DNA from: Demequina sp. NBRC 110054
GTDB taxonomy: Bacteria > Actinomycetota > Actinomycetes > Actinomycetales > Demequinaceae
Reading direction: 5' to 3'
DNA: 64,000 nt
NCBI RefSeq assembly: GCF_002090115.1
Contig: NZ_BBRK01000006.1
Location: forward strand, 434,001 to 498,000
Shown here: positions 1-9,434 of the stretch, in pieces
How positions within the stretch are numbered: position 1 is the stretch's first letter
Layout: each line of letters opens with the position of its first letter
Notes under the pieces: model-generated
Told to the model about the DNA's origin: nothing
What the model saw: only the letters and a program-made list of their open reading frames with translations
Database searches by the model: none
Position numbers and translations under genes: made by a program

Positions 1-43
1 AGGCCCGCCGGACGCCCCCGTGAGGGGAGCGTCGGGCGGGCCT
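1..43 (-). terminator. Terminator of ilvE
   Basis: GC-rich inverted repeat (AGGCCCGCC ... GGCGGGCCT with an inner GACGC/GCGTC and CCCC/GGGG stem) just past the ilvE stop on the minus strand. There is no clear U-run, which is usual for actinobacterial terminators. Confidence 0.7.
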
Positions 44-77
44 GACAACCGGGCGACCCCGGCATCGTCCATGTCCC

Positions 78-1181
78 TTAGGCGAGGATCTCCATCCAGC
101 CGTACGTGTCCTCGGCGCGGCCGTACTGGATGTCGGTCAGCGTCTGGCGCACCTTCATGGTGACCGGGCCGGGCTGGCCGTCGCCGACCTGCTGCTCGAA
201 GTCCGTGGAGCCCATCTTGCCAACGGGCGTGACGACCGCGGCCGTGCCGCACGCGAACACCTCGGCGACGTCGCCCGACGCGACGCCCTCGCGGAGCTCG
301 TCGATCGTGATGGGGCGCTCGACGACCTTGAGGTCGTCGTCGCTCAGCAGCTGGATGATCGAGGACCGGGTCACGCCCTCGAGGATGTTGCCCGTGAGCA
401 CGGGCGTCACGACGGTGCCGTCCTTGAGGACGACGAACACGTTCATGCCGCCGAGCTCCTCGAGGACCTTGTCGGACTTGGCGTCCATGTACAGGACCTG
501 GTCGTAGCCGCGGGCGTAGGCCTCCATCTGAGGCAGCAGCGACGCCGCGTAGTTGCCGCCGCACTTCGCGGCGCCCGTGCCGCCGGGGCCGGCGCGGTGG
601 TAGTCCTGCTCGACCCAGATGCTCACGGGCTTCACGCCGCCGGCGAAGTACGGGCCGGAGGGCGAGCCGATGACCAGGTACTCCGCGGCCTTCGGCTGGC
701 GCAGACCGAGGAACACGTCGGTCGCGATGAGGAACGGGCGCAGGTACAGCGAAGAGTCGGGAGCGGTCGGGACCCACGCCCTGTCGGTCTGGACGTACGC
801 GCGGATCGACGCGAGGAAGTCCTCGACCGGCAGCTCCGGCAGCGCCATACGGCGCGCGGAACGCTGGAAGCGCTTCGCGTTCTCCTCGGGGCGGAACGTG
901 CGGATCGTGCCGTCCGCCCAGGGGTATGCCTTGAGCCCCTCGAAGATCTCACCCGCGTAGTGCAGCACGGACGCGGCGGGGTCCAGGGGCAGCGGGCCAT
1001 AAGCCTCGACGCGACGGTCGTTCCAGCCGTCCTCGGCATTCCACGAGATGCGGGCCATGTGATCCGAGAAGTTGACGCCGAACTTGAGGTCGGAAAGGAC
1101 CTCTGCGCGGCGCTCGTCCGAGGCCGGGTTCGGGTTCGGGACGACGCGGAAGGCCTCCGCGGTCGATGCGGTGGTGGTCAT
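78..1181 (-). CDS. ilvE: Branched-chain amino acid aminotransferase
   Basis: Class IV PLP aminotransferase that makes the last step of Leu, Ile and Val synthesis, moving the amino group of glutamate to the branched 2-oxo acid. The 367-residue length is normal for bacterial IlvE. The PLP lysine is K206 in the motif GAAKCGGNYA, and EELGGMNVF and GNILEGVTRSS are the class IV cofactor-phosphate segments. The ATG is preceded by a purine-rich AAGGAAGG about 9 bases upstream. It lies downstream of leuB but is separated from it by 276 bases with a strong terminator, so it probably has its own promoter (a TAGATT hexamer near 1270 is a possible -10). Confidence 0.96.
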   Translation of the reverse strand: MTTTASTAEAFRVVPNPNPASDERRAEVLSDLKFGVNFSDHMARISWNAEDGWNDRRVEAYGPLPLDPAASVLHYAGEIFEGLKAYPWADGTIRTFRPEENAKRFQRSARRMALPELPVEDFLASIRAYVQTDRAWVPTAPDSSLYLRPFLIATDVFLGLRQPKAAEYLVIGSPSGPYFAGGVKPVSIWVEQDYHRAGPGGTGAAKCGGNYAASLLPQMEAYARGYDQVLYMDAKSDKVLEELGGMNVFVVLKDGTVVTPVLTGNILEGVTRSSIIQLLSDDDLKVVERPITIDELREGVASGDVAEVFACGTAAVVTPVGKMGSTDFEQQVGDGQPGPVTMKVRQTLTDIQYGRAEDTYGWMEILA

Positions 1182-1351
1182 CGTGAGGTCCTTCCTTAGG
1201 TTCTTTTGGGGCTGGTCGTCCTCGGAGGGCCCACGCGCGGATGCGCGGGTCTCTCGTGGGATCTGGGACTGAATCTACCGGCGGCACATTGCCGGGAGGT
1301 CACACGGTGGTGCCTCAATTGGCACCTGGCGGGGCGCGTGGGCCGGAGGGT

Positions 1352-1388
1352 CGTCGGCGGCGGGGCCTCGTGAGCCCCGCCACCGACG
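1352..1388 (-). terminator. Terminator of the ilvBNC-leuB operon
   Basis: Hairpin CGTCGG-c-GGCGGGGC / GCCCCGCC-a-CCGACG with a 7-base loop, a 14-bp stem with one internal mismatch, about 70 bases after the leuB stop. No U-run. Confidence 0.65.
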
Positions 1389-1457
1389 GCGTGCGTTCCG
1401 GGTGTCCCGGATCGCCACCCGCGACGGTCGGTGACCTGCCGTGGGCGAAGGGTGGTG

Positions 1458-3613
<2,156 letters not shown>

Positions 3614-4138
3614 TCAGGCGGAGGCCGGGACGCGCTCGAGCGCGCGCTCGGTGATGGAACGCGAGCCGCGGCCGATGGCCACGGTGCCCGACTGGACGAT
3701 CTCGCGGACGTCGTGCGGGGACAGGGCCGCGAGCAGCGCCTCGAGCTTCTCGCGCGTGCCCACCGCCTCGATGACGACGGAGTCGGGCGCCACGTCGACG
3801 ACGTGGGCGCGGAACAGGTCGACGATCTGCAGCACGTCGGCGCGCTGACGCGCGTCGGCCCTGACCTTGATCAGGTACAGGTCGCGCTGCACCGAGCGGT
3901 CGCGCTCGAGCTCGACGATCTTGAGCACGTGCACGAGCTTGTTGAGCTGCTTCGTGACCTGCTCGAGCGGGAGCTCGTCCACGTCCACCACGACGGTGAT
4001 GCGGGAGATCTCGGGGTGCTCCGTCTGGCCCACCGCGAGCGAGTGGATGTTGAACGCCCGGCGGCTGAACAGCCCCGCGACGCGCGCGAGCACGCCGGGC
4101 TTGTTCTCGACCAGGACCGAGAGGGTGTGGGTGGTCAT
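3614..4138 (-). CDS. ilvN: Acetolactate synthase small (regulatory) subunit
   Basis: ACT-domain subunit that activates the IlvB catalytic subunit and confers valine feedback inhibition. 174 residues. The N-terminal ACT domain begins at once ([19 protein letters not shown], residues 11-29) and a second ACT-like half follows ([16 protein letters not shown]). The ATG at 4138 overlaps the ilvB stop (ATGA); longer upstream reading in this frame is inside ilvB and is not credible. Coupling fits the stoichiometric holoenzyme. Confidence 0.96.
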   Translation of the reverse strand: MTTHTLSVLVENKPGVLARVAGLFSRRAFNIHSLAVGQTEHPEISRITVVVDVDELPLEQVTKQLNKLVHVLKIVELERDRSVQRDLYLIKVRADARQRADVLQIVDLFRAHVVDVAPDSVVIEAVGTREKLEALLAALSPHDVREIVQSGTVAIGRGSRSITERALERVPASA

Positions 4139-6027
4139 GCGTTCTCCTCGCGCTCCCACGCGGGGGCGACGCCCCGCGCGTACTGGATCTCGTCGTTGCT
4201 GACGCCTGCGGCGACCATCGGCCACACCATCGCGTCGCGCGACACGGTGAAGTCGACGACCACGGGCTGGTCGTTGATCTCGTTGGCCCGCTTGATCGTG
4301 GCGTCCACGTCCGCGTCGGACTCGCAGCGCAGGCCGACGCAGCCCATCGCCTCGGCGAGCTTCACGAAGTCGGGCACGCGGATCGTGCCGTGGCCCGTGT
4401 GCAGGTCGGTGTTCGAGTAGCGGGACTCGTAGAACAGCGTCTGCCACTGGCGCACCATGCCGAGGCTCGAGTTGTTCACGATCGCGACCTTGATCGGGAT
4501 CTCGTTGATCGCGCAGGTGACGAGCTCCTGGTTGGTCATCTGGAAACAGCCGTCGCCGTCGATCGCCCACACCTGCTTGTCCGGCACGCCCACCTGGGCG
4601 CCCATCGCGGCCGGGACCGAGAAGCCCATCGTGCCGAGGCCGCCCGAGTTGATCCACGTGTTCGGGTGCTCGTACTTGATGAACTGGCTGGCCCACATCT
4701 GGTGCTGCCCCACGCCCGACGTGTAGATCGTGCTGTCGGGGTCGTTGATCTCGCCCAGGCGCTGGATCACGTACTGGGGGTTGGACAGGCCGTCCGCGGT
4801 CTTCTGGTAGCCGAGCGCGTAGGTCGTGCGCCAGTCATCCAGCTGGTGCCACCAGGCCTCGAGGTCCGGCTTGCCGTGACGCTCGTGCTCGGTCGCGAGC
4901 GCGGGGACCAGCTCGCTGAAGACGTCCTTGAGGTCGCCCACGATCGGCACGTCCACGGCGCGGTTCTTGCCGATCTCCGCGGGGTCGATGTCCGCGTGCA
5001 CGATCGTCGCGTGCGGCGCGAAGCTCGACAGCTTGCCGGTGACACGGTCGTCGAAGCGCGCACCGAGCGCGACGATGAGGTCCGCCTTCTGGAGCGCTGC
5101 CACTGCGGCCACCGTGCCGTGCATGCCGGGCATGCCGAGGTTCTGCGGGTGCGAGTCGGGCAGGGCGCCGCGGGCCATGAGCGTCGTGACGACGGCCGCG
5201 CCGGACAGGTCCGTGAGCTTGCGCAGCCCCTCAGACGCGCCCGACCGGATGACGCCGCCACCCACATACAGGACGGGACGACGCGCCGTGGCCAGCAGGC
5301 GCGCGGCCTCCTGGACGGTCTTGGCATGCGGGCGCGCGCCCGAGTTGAAGCCCGGCAGGTCGATGCGCTCGGGCCACTGGAACTCGGTCATCGCCTGCTG
5401 GGCGGACTTGGCGACGTCGACGAGCACGGGTCCGGGACGGCCGTGGCTCGCGATGTAGAAGGCCTCGGCGATCGCCTTGGGGATCTCGGCGGGGTCCTTG
5501 ATCAGCACGTTGTGCTTGGTGATCGGGGACGTGATGCCGACGATGTCGGCCTCCTGGAACGCGTCCGTGCCGATGAGCGCGGCTCCCACCTGGCCGGTGA
5601 TCGCGACCATGGGGATCGAGTCCATGTTCGCGTCGGCGATCGCGGTGACAAGGTTCGTCGCGCCCGGGCCCGAGGTGGCGATGCAGACGCCGACCTTGCC
5701 GGTGGCATGCGCGTAGCCCTGGGCCGCGTGGCCCGAGCCCTGCTCGTGACGCACCAGGATGTGACGGAGCTTGGTCGAGTCCATCAGCGGGTCGTACGTC
5801 GGCAGGATCGCGCCGCCCGGGAGACCGAAGACGTCGGTCGCGCCCGCGCACTCGAGCGAGCGGATGATCGCCTCGGCGCCGGTCATCTCGCGACCGTTGA
5901 GCGCGGGGTCCGGTGCCGCCTGGGGCGTCGGAAGGGCGCCGACGGGAGCCGCCGTGGTCGCGCCGTCCGACTGGGCGGGACGCGGTGAGGTCGGCGGTGC
6001 GGTGGGCTTCGCCTTCACCTGTGCCAT
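4135..6027 (-). CDS. ilvB: Acetolactate synthase large (catalytic) subunit
   Basis: ThDP/FAD enzyme that condenses two pyruvates, or pyruvate with 2-oxobutyrate. 630 residues. An Ala/Pro/Thr-rich N-terminal tail of about 45 residues precedes the ThDP pyrimidine-binding domain ([10 protein letters not shown]; catalytic Glu in [13 protein letters not shown]), the central FAD domain, and the ThDP pyrophosphate motif [11 protein letters not shown]...NN. I chose the ATG at 6027 because AGGAGAGAAG lies directly before it; a longer frame back to 6078 would begin inside the attenuator. First structural gene of the ilvBNC-leuB operon. Confidence 0.96.
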   Translation of the reverse strand: MAQVKAKPTAPPTSPRPAQSDGATTAAPVGALPTPQAAPDPALNGREMTGAEAIIRSLECAGATDVFGLPGGAILPTYDPLMDSTKLRHILVRHEQGSGHAAQGYAHATGKVGVCIATSGPGATNLVTAIADANMDSIPMVAITGQVGAALIGTDAFQEADIVGITSPITKHNVLIKDPAEIPKAIAEAFYIASHGRPGPVLVDVAKSAQQAMTEFQWPERIDLPGFNSGARPHAKTVQEAARLLATARRPVLYVGGGVIRSGASEGLRKLTDLSGAAVVTTLMARGALPDSHPQNLGMPGMHGTVAAVAALQKADLIVALGARFDDRVTGKLSSFAPHATIVHADIDPAEIGKNRAVDVPIVGDLKDVFSELVPALATEHERHGKPDLEAWWHQLDDWRTTYALGYQKTADGLSNPQYVIQRLGEINDPDSTIYTSGVGQHQMWASQFIKYEHPNTWINSGGLGTMGFSVPAAMGAQVGVPDKQVWAIDGDGCFQMTNQELVTCAINEIPIKVAIVNNSSLGMVRQWQTLFYESRYSNTDLHTGHGTIRVPDFVKLAEAMGCVGLRCESDADVDATIKRANEINDQPVVVDFTVSRDAMVWPMVAAGVSNDEIQYARGVAPAWEREENA

Positions 6028-6079
6028 CTTCTCTCCTGCTCTTCTGTGAACCGAGGGCGGTCGATGTCCGCCCCGCATG

Positions 6080-6110
6080 AAAAATCCCCTACGCCGGAAG
6101 GCTTCGGGGA
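6080..6110 (-). terminator. Attenuator hairpin of the ilv operon
   Basis: On the minus strand TCCCC-gaa-GCC-ttcc-GGC-gta-GGGGA is followed at once by TTTTT, an intrinsic terminator placed between the leader peptide and ilvB. It is the only hairpin in the window with a true U-run, as expected for attenuation. Confidence 0.8.
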
Positions 6111-6114
6111 GGAT

Positions 6115-6156
6115 GCGCGCGGACGATGCCGGGTCGTGGACTAGAGGTCCGCGCGC
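6115..6156 (-). promoter_or_regulatory. Competing stem of the ilv attenuator
   Basis: GCGCGCGGAC (6115-6124) is perfectly complementary to GTCCGCGCGC (6147-6156). One arm covers the last sense codons of the leader peptide and the other lies just before the terminator, so a ribosome stalled or finishing in the leader would decide whether this 10-bp stem forms. Which alternative pairing acts as the antiterminator was not worked out. Confidence 0.65.
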
Positions 6157-6185
6157 CCGATAAGTACTACGACGATCGCCTGCAT
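6141..6185 (-). CDS. ilvB leader peptide ([14 protein letters not shown])
   Basis: A 14-codon ORF rich in the operon's end products (Ile, Val, Val, Val, Leu, Ile in a row) ends inside a stem-loop region and is followed by a U-tailed terminator before ilvB. This is the classic layout of ribosome-mediated attenuation known from actinobacterial ilvB operons. Its ATG is 6 bases after a TACGGT -10 hexamer, so the mRNA is probably leaderless. Too short for ordinary gene callers. Confidence 0.85.
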   Translation of the reverse strand: MQAIVVVLIGRADL

Positions 6186-6191
6186 GGCTCC

Positions 6192-6219
6192 ACCGTACGC
6201 CCGCGGCGACACTTGTCTC
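6192..6219 (-). promoter_or_regulatory. Promoter of the ilv leader/ilvBNC-leuB operon
   Basis: GAGACA (-35, complement of 6214-6219), 16-base spacer, TACGGT (-10, complement of 6192-6197). Transcription would start at or within a base of the leader-peptide ATG. Confidence 0.55.
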
Positions 6220-6299
6220 GCCGAATCGGGCAAGAATCTCATATGTTGGTTCACCGTTTTACATAGTGAGACGGCTTGGTAGGTTCCGAGCGCGACTCG

Positions 6300-7091
6300 T
6301 CAGCCCTGGCCGCGCCTCTTGCGGAGCATGCCGATGGCCATGTTCGCCGCGACGGTGACCACGAAGATCGCGAACAGCGCGTTGGAGGCCACCGGCCCCA
6401 TGAGCTTCGCGGCATTCGCGCCGAGCGTGGCGGTGAGGCAGGCGGAGGCCCCGACGATGAGCGCCGCAGGGATGTTCACATTGCCGCGCCTGAGGTTGCC
6501 GATCGTCCCGGAGGCCGCGGTGGGGATCATCATCAGCAGCGACGTGCCGCGGGCGAGCAGGTCGCTCGTGCCGAACAGCAGCATCAGGGCGGGCACGACG
6601 ATGATCCCTCCCCCGACGCCGAGGACGCCAGAGAGCACCCCCGTGAGCAGGCCGACGAGGATCAGGCCGGGGACCGACCACCACGTGAGCTCGAGGCCCG
6701 CGTCGCGCGACGGCACGACCACGAAGAGCATCGCGACGACGAAGCCGAGGAACCCGATGAAGCCCCAGCGCAGCGCGTCCAGCGGCAGGCGATGCAGCAG
6801 CCACGAGCCGGCCTGCGCTCCCACCACGGCGCCGAGCGCGATGACGAGGGCCGCGACCCAGGCCACGCTGCCGTGGGTCGCGTAGGTGATCACGCCGACC
6901 GCCGCCGTGGGCACGATCGCGGCGAGCGAGGTGCCCGCGGCGAGGCGGTGGTCGAAGCCGAGGATGAGCGAGAGCAGCGGGACGATGACGATGCCGCCGC
7001 CCACGCCGAAGAGCCCGGACAGCAGGCCCGCGAGCAGGCCCACGCCGATGCAGGTGAGCACGAACTTCGGACTGACCCGCATCGCGCCCAT
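6300..7091 (-). CDS. Sulfite exporter TauE/SafE family permease
   Basis: Inner-membrane protein of 263 residues with about eight hydrophobic segments in two homologous halves; each half opens with the family repeat GLLSG(L/V)xGVGGGIxxVP (residues near 20 and 150). Family members export or import sulfite, sulfoacetate or other organosulfonates; the substrate cannot be read from the sequence and no sulfur genes are adjacent. The ATG at 7091 is supported by GGAGGAGGAG 5-14 bases upstream; the longer frame to 7346 runs through the repeat-rich intergenic DNA and is rejected. Confidence 0.88.
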   Translation of the reverse strand: MGAMRVSPKFVLTCIGVGLLAGLLSGLFGVGGGIVIVPLLSLILGFDHRLAAGTSLAAIVPTAAVGVITYATHGSVAWVAALVIALGAVVGAQAGSWLLHRLPLDALRWGFIGFLGFVVAMLFVVVPSRDAGLELTWWSVPGLILVGLLTGVLSGVLGVGGGIIVVPALMLLFGTSDLLARGTSLLMMIPTAASGTIGNLRRGNVNIPAALIVGASACLTATLGANAAKLMGPVASNALFAIFVVTVAANMAIGMLRKRRGQG

Positions 7092-7147
7092 CGACTCCTC
7101 CTCCTGGTGGTTCACGTCCACCGTAGTACTGCATCGTCCCTCTCCCC

Positions 7148-7253
7148 TCCCATGCAGTCCGCACGGATTCCCGTGCGACACCCCAGCGCGTCGCGGGCCG
7201 ACACCGGCGCGTCGCCGGGGTGTCGCCGTCGAATCCGTGCCCAGTGCATGGGA
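7148..7253. repeat. Long imperfect inverted repeat
   Basis: The 41-base arms (from TCCCATGCA at 7148 and its complement ending at 7253) match at about 32 of 41 positions, including identical blocks TCCCATGCA, GCACGGATTC and GCGACACCCC. The arms flank a GC-rich centre. Could form a cruciform or RNA hairpin, or be two inverted copies of a small element. Confidence 0.6.
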
Positions 7254-7300
7254 AGCACCTGTGCGCGGTCCCGGCCCTCGCCGCCGACTCGGCGAGATCC

Positions 7301-7314
7301 GTGCAGATCTGCAC
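7301..7314. repeat. Palindrome GTGCAGATCTGCAC, copy 1
   Basis: Perfect 14-bp palindrome; with flanks GATcC...GcATC it extends to a 24-bp near-perfect palindrome. An identical core recurs 90 bases downstream, suggesting a pair of binding sites. Confidence 0.6.
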
Positions 7315-7390
7315 GCATCTGTGACACGCGAGACAGGTGAGAGCACAGGGAATCCCCTGCCACACCACCCGCCTCAGGAGCACCAGCCGC

Positions 7391-7404
7391 GTGCAGATCT
7401 GCAC
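7391..7404. repeat. Palindrome GTGCAGATCTGCAC, copy 2
   Basis: Second identical copy of the 14-bp palindrome, start-to-start distance 90 bases from the first. Confidence 0.6.
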
Positions 7405-7611
7405 TCACCGGTAGCGCAGTTCGGCTGCTCGCCCGCCGCTAGACAGTCCGAACCACTCTCAGATCGACACGCCGCGCGAAACAGGCCCCAACGGCGACAC
7501 GCCGAGGGGCGGCCAGCGAGATTGGTTCAAAGTGTCGGGAACGGGACGGGGAAGCGATGCGCGCGAAGCCCACTTCCGCATCGTCCGCTCAAAATCGGGA
7601 CCTCGGACCCA

Positions 7612-7640
7612 ATTGACACATTGTCAATGAGGTCTACGGT
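7612..7640 (+). promoter_or_regulatory. Promoter and operator of the TetR gene
   Basis: TTGACA (7613-7618), 16-base spacer, TACGGT (7635-7640), then 6 bases to the ATG, so the transcript is probably leaderless. A perfect dyad ATTGACA-cat-TGTCAAT (7612-7628) overlaps the -35 and is the obvious site for autorepression by the encoded TetR protein. Confidence 0.7.
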
Positions 7641-7646
7641 CGAGCC

Positions 7647-8288
7647 ATGGAACAGAGACGATCCCGCACGGTGAAGGCGCCGGACGAGCGCCGCGAGGAG
7701 ATCGTCGCGGCCGCACGGCTCATGTTCGCTCGCCAGGGGGTCCGAGCCACGACCTTCCAGCACATCGCGAACGAGGTCGGCGTCGCGCGCAGCCTCGTCT
7801 ATCACTACGCCAGGTCGATGGACCTGCTTGTGGACCAGGTGCTCGACGCGTGCGTCCAGGACTTCGCCGACGAGCTGCGCGCGTGGGACGCGGCCCGCAC
7901 CCCCGGCGACATCGACGGCGCGGTCAGCAGCTACGTCCAGCTCTTCCGCCGCAACATGCCCCACCGGATCGACGGCGAGGCTCGCACCGCGCACCCGCTC
8001 CCCCGCTTCGACGACGCCGGTCTGTACGTGCGCTACCTCGACCAGTCGATCACCGCGCTGCTCGACGTGCTCGAGGAGACGACGATCCCGGCCTACGCCG
8101 CCCGCCACACGATCGAGATCACCCACGTGCGCGAGACGTTCGCGATGCTCCTCCACGGGATCATCGGCCTCATGCGCACCAACCCAGCCATCGGCGACGA
8201 CGTGCTCGCCGACATCGTGCGTCAGACCCTGCGTCTCGCGCCCGCCACCACCCGGGGCCCCGCCCGGGCACTACAAGGGGACTCCTGA
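7647..8288 (+). CDS. TetR-family transcriptional regulator
   Basis: 213 residues. N-terminal helix-turn-helix at about residues 15-60 (ERREEIVAAARLMFARQG ... FQHIANEVGVARSLVYHY) followed by an all-helical ligand/dimer domain. The start has no ribosome site but lies 6 bases after a -10 hexamer (leaderless). Followed 25 bases later by a polytopic membrane protein in the same transcript, so its likely target is this two-gene operon through the dyad at 7612-7628. The inducer is unknown. Confidence 0.9.
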   Translation: MEQRRSRTVKAPDERREEIVAAARLMFARQGVRATTFQHIANEVGVARSLVYHYARSMDLLVDQVLDACVQDFADELRAWDAARTPGDIDGAVSSYVQLFRRNMPHRIDGEARTAHPLPRFDDAGLYVRYLDQSITALLDVLEETTIPAYAARHTIEITHVRETFAMLLHGIIGLMRTNPAIGDDVLADIVRQTLRLAPATTRGPARALQGDS

Positions 8289-8313
8289 GTCCCCGGCTTT
8301 CAAGGAGAGAGCA

Positions 8314-9297
8314 ATGTTCCTGTTCGAATCGATCACGCTGGCCCAGGGGGTCATGTGGTTCGTGGTGCTCGGGGCCCTCATCGGCCTCAACGAGCTGTCC
8401 CGCCGCGGGCCCTGGGCCGGCATGTTCTTCTTCATCGCCGTCCCCGTGGTGCTCACCATCTTCGTGTGGCCGCACACCGCGGGCGAGGGCTCGTCCACGG
8501 GCACGTGGTTCCACTGGGTCAAGGTCTACTCGGCGCTGGCAGGCTGCCTGGGATTCCTCGCGATCCGGTACATCCCGCGCCTGGCTAGAAACAAGTACGC
8601 GCTGATATTCCCCGCGGGGATCCTCGCGCTCAACATCCTCGAGGCGTGCATCCGTGACTTCCAGGTCGGCGCGATGGGCGCCGACGGCATGGTCGACGGC
8701 GTCTACATGCTGTCCGGGTCGTGGAACTACATGAACGGCGTCGCGGGCCTCATCAACCTGCTCGCGATCACCGGCTGGATGGGGATCTACATCTCCAAGG
8801 ACAAGCTCACGGACATGATCTACCCGGACATGATCTGGCCCTGGATCATCGCGTACGACATCTGGAACTTCGCGTACGTCTACAACTGCGTGGGCGACCA
8901 CTCGTTCTACGCAGGCGCCGCGCTGCTCATCAGCTGTACGATCCCGGCCTTCTTCATCCGCAAGGGCGCATGGCTCCAGCACCGTGCGCACACCCTCGCG
9001 TTCTGGATGATGTTCACGATGGCGGTGCCGGCCTTCGTCGGGGACTCCCAGTTCGCGGTCGAGTCGTCGCACGACCCGGTCGCACTGTTCACCGTGTCCG
9101 CGCTAGCGCTCGCCGCGAACGTCGCGCTCGCCGTCCTCCAGATCACCAAGATGGTCAAGGGCCGCAAGAACCCGCTCAAGGTCGAGATCTACGACGACAC
9201 CGAGGCCTACAAGCAGGTCGTCGAGACCATCCCCGGCGCGCGGCCCGAGCAGCTCGCCGCGGCCGGCGTCGACGCGAAGGAACCCGTGGGCGTCTGA
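8314..9297 (+). CDS. Polytopic membrane protein (DUF5692-like)
   Basis: 327 residues with about eight or nine hydrophobic segments spread over residues 10-275 and a charged cytoplasmic C-terminal tail of about 50 residues (KMVKGRKNPLKVEIYDD onwards). Several aromatic-rich loops (SGSWNYMNG, PWIIAYDIWNFAYVYNCVGDH) are distinctive. It resembles uncharacterised integral membrane proteins annotated as DUF5692; that assignment is from memory and uncertain. AAGGAGAG supports the ATG. Encoded 25 bases after a TetR regulator, an arrangement common for ligand-responsive transport or membrane-stress functions; no function should be assumed. Confidence 0.8.
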   Translation: MFLFESITLAQGVMWFVVLGALIGLNELSRRGPWAGMFFFIAVPVVLTIFVWPHTAGEGSSTGTWFHWVKVYSALAGCLGFLAIRYIPRLARNKYALIFPAGILALNILEACIRDFQVGAMGADGMVDGVYMLSGSWNYMNGVAGLINLLAITGWMGIYISKDKLTDMIYPDMIWPWIIAYDIWNFAYVYNCVGDHSFYAGAALLISCTIPAFFIRKGAWLQHRAHTLAFWMMFTMAVPAFVGDSQFAVESSHDPVALFTVSALALAANVALAVLQITKMVKGRKNPLKVEIYDDTEAYKQVVETIPGARPEQLAAAGVDAKEPVGV

Positions 9298-9375
9298 CGC
9301 CCCTTGGCGGAGCGGACGCCGGCGCCATGCGCGTCCGCTCCTCCCAGCCAGCAACGTCCTGCGACACGGCCGCGC

Positions 9376-9410
9376 GAAGGCCCCCGCGATTCTCTCTCGC
9401 GGGGGCCTTC
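9376..9410. terminator. Bidirectional terminator
   Basis: Perfect 14-bp stem GAAGGCCCCCGCGA / TCGCGGGGGCCTTC with a 7-base loop, between the convergent membrane-protein gene (plus) and the beta-propeller gene (minus). Confidence 0.85.
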
Positions 9411-9434
9411 GTCGCGGTCGGGGGTGCTCCGCGT

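Larger units (their letters stand above)
7092..7646. other. 555-base intergenic region with inverted repeats
   Basis: Holds no convincing gene. It contains an 80%-matched inverted repeat (7148-7253), two identical 14-bp palindromes (7301 and 7391), two copies of GCATCGTCC (7131, 7578), and the promoter/operator of the TetR gene at its right end. Confidence 0.7.

Noticed and set aside
597..1199. Long plus-strand frame opposite ilvE (and similar long frames opposite most genes, e.g. 1431-2564, 2633-4420, 27440-29845, 35738-37996)
   Set aside because: High-GC coding DNA gives long antisense frames; these are Arg/Ala/His-rich, match no family and lie fully opposite confident genes.
6028..6078. 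N-terminal extension of ilvB to an ATG at 6078
   Set aside because: That ATG lies right after the attenuator U-run and has no ribosome site, while AGGAGAGAAG marks the ATG at 6027.
7112..7408. Minus-strand frame with a repeated Gln-Ile-Cys-Thr stretch upstream of the TauE gene
   Set aside because: The protein repeat is only the palindrome GTGCAGATCTGCAC read in frame; no ribosome site and no family.
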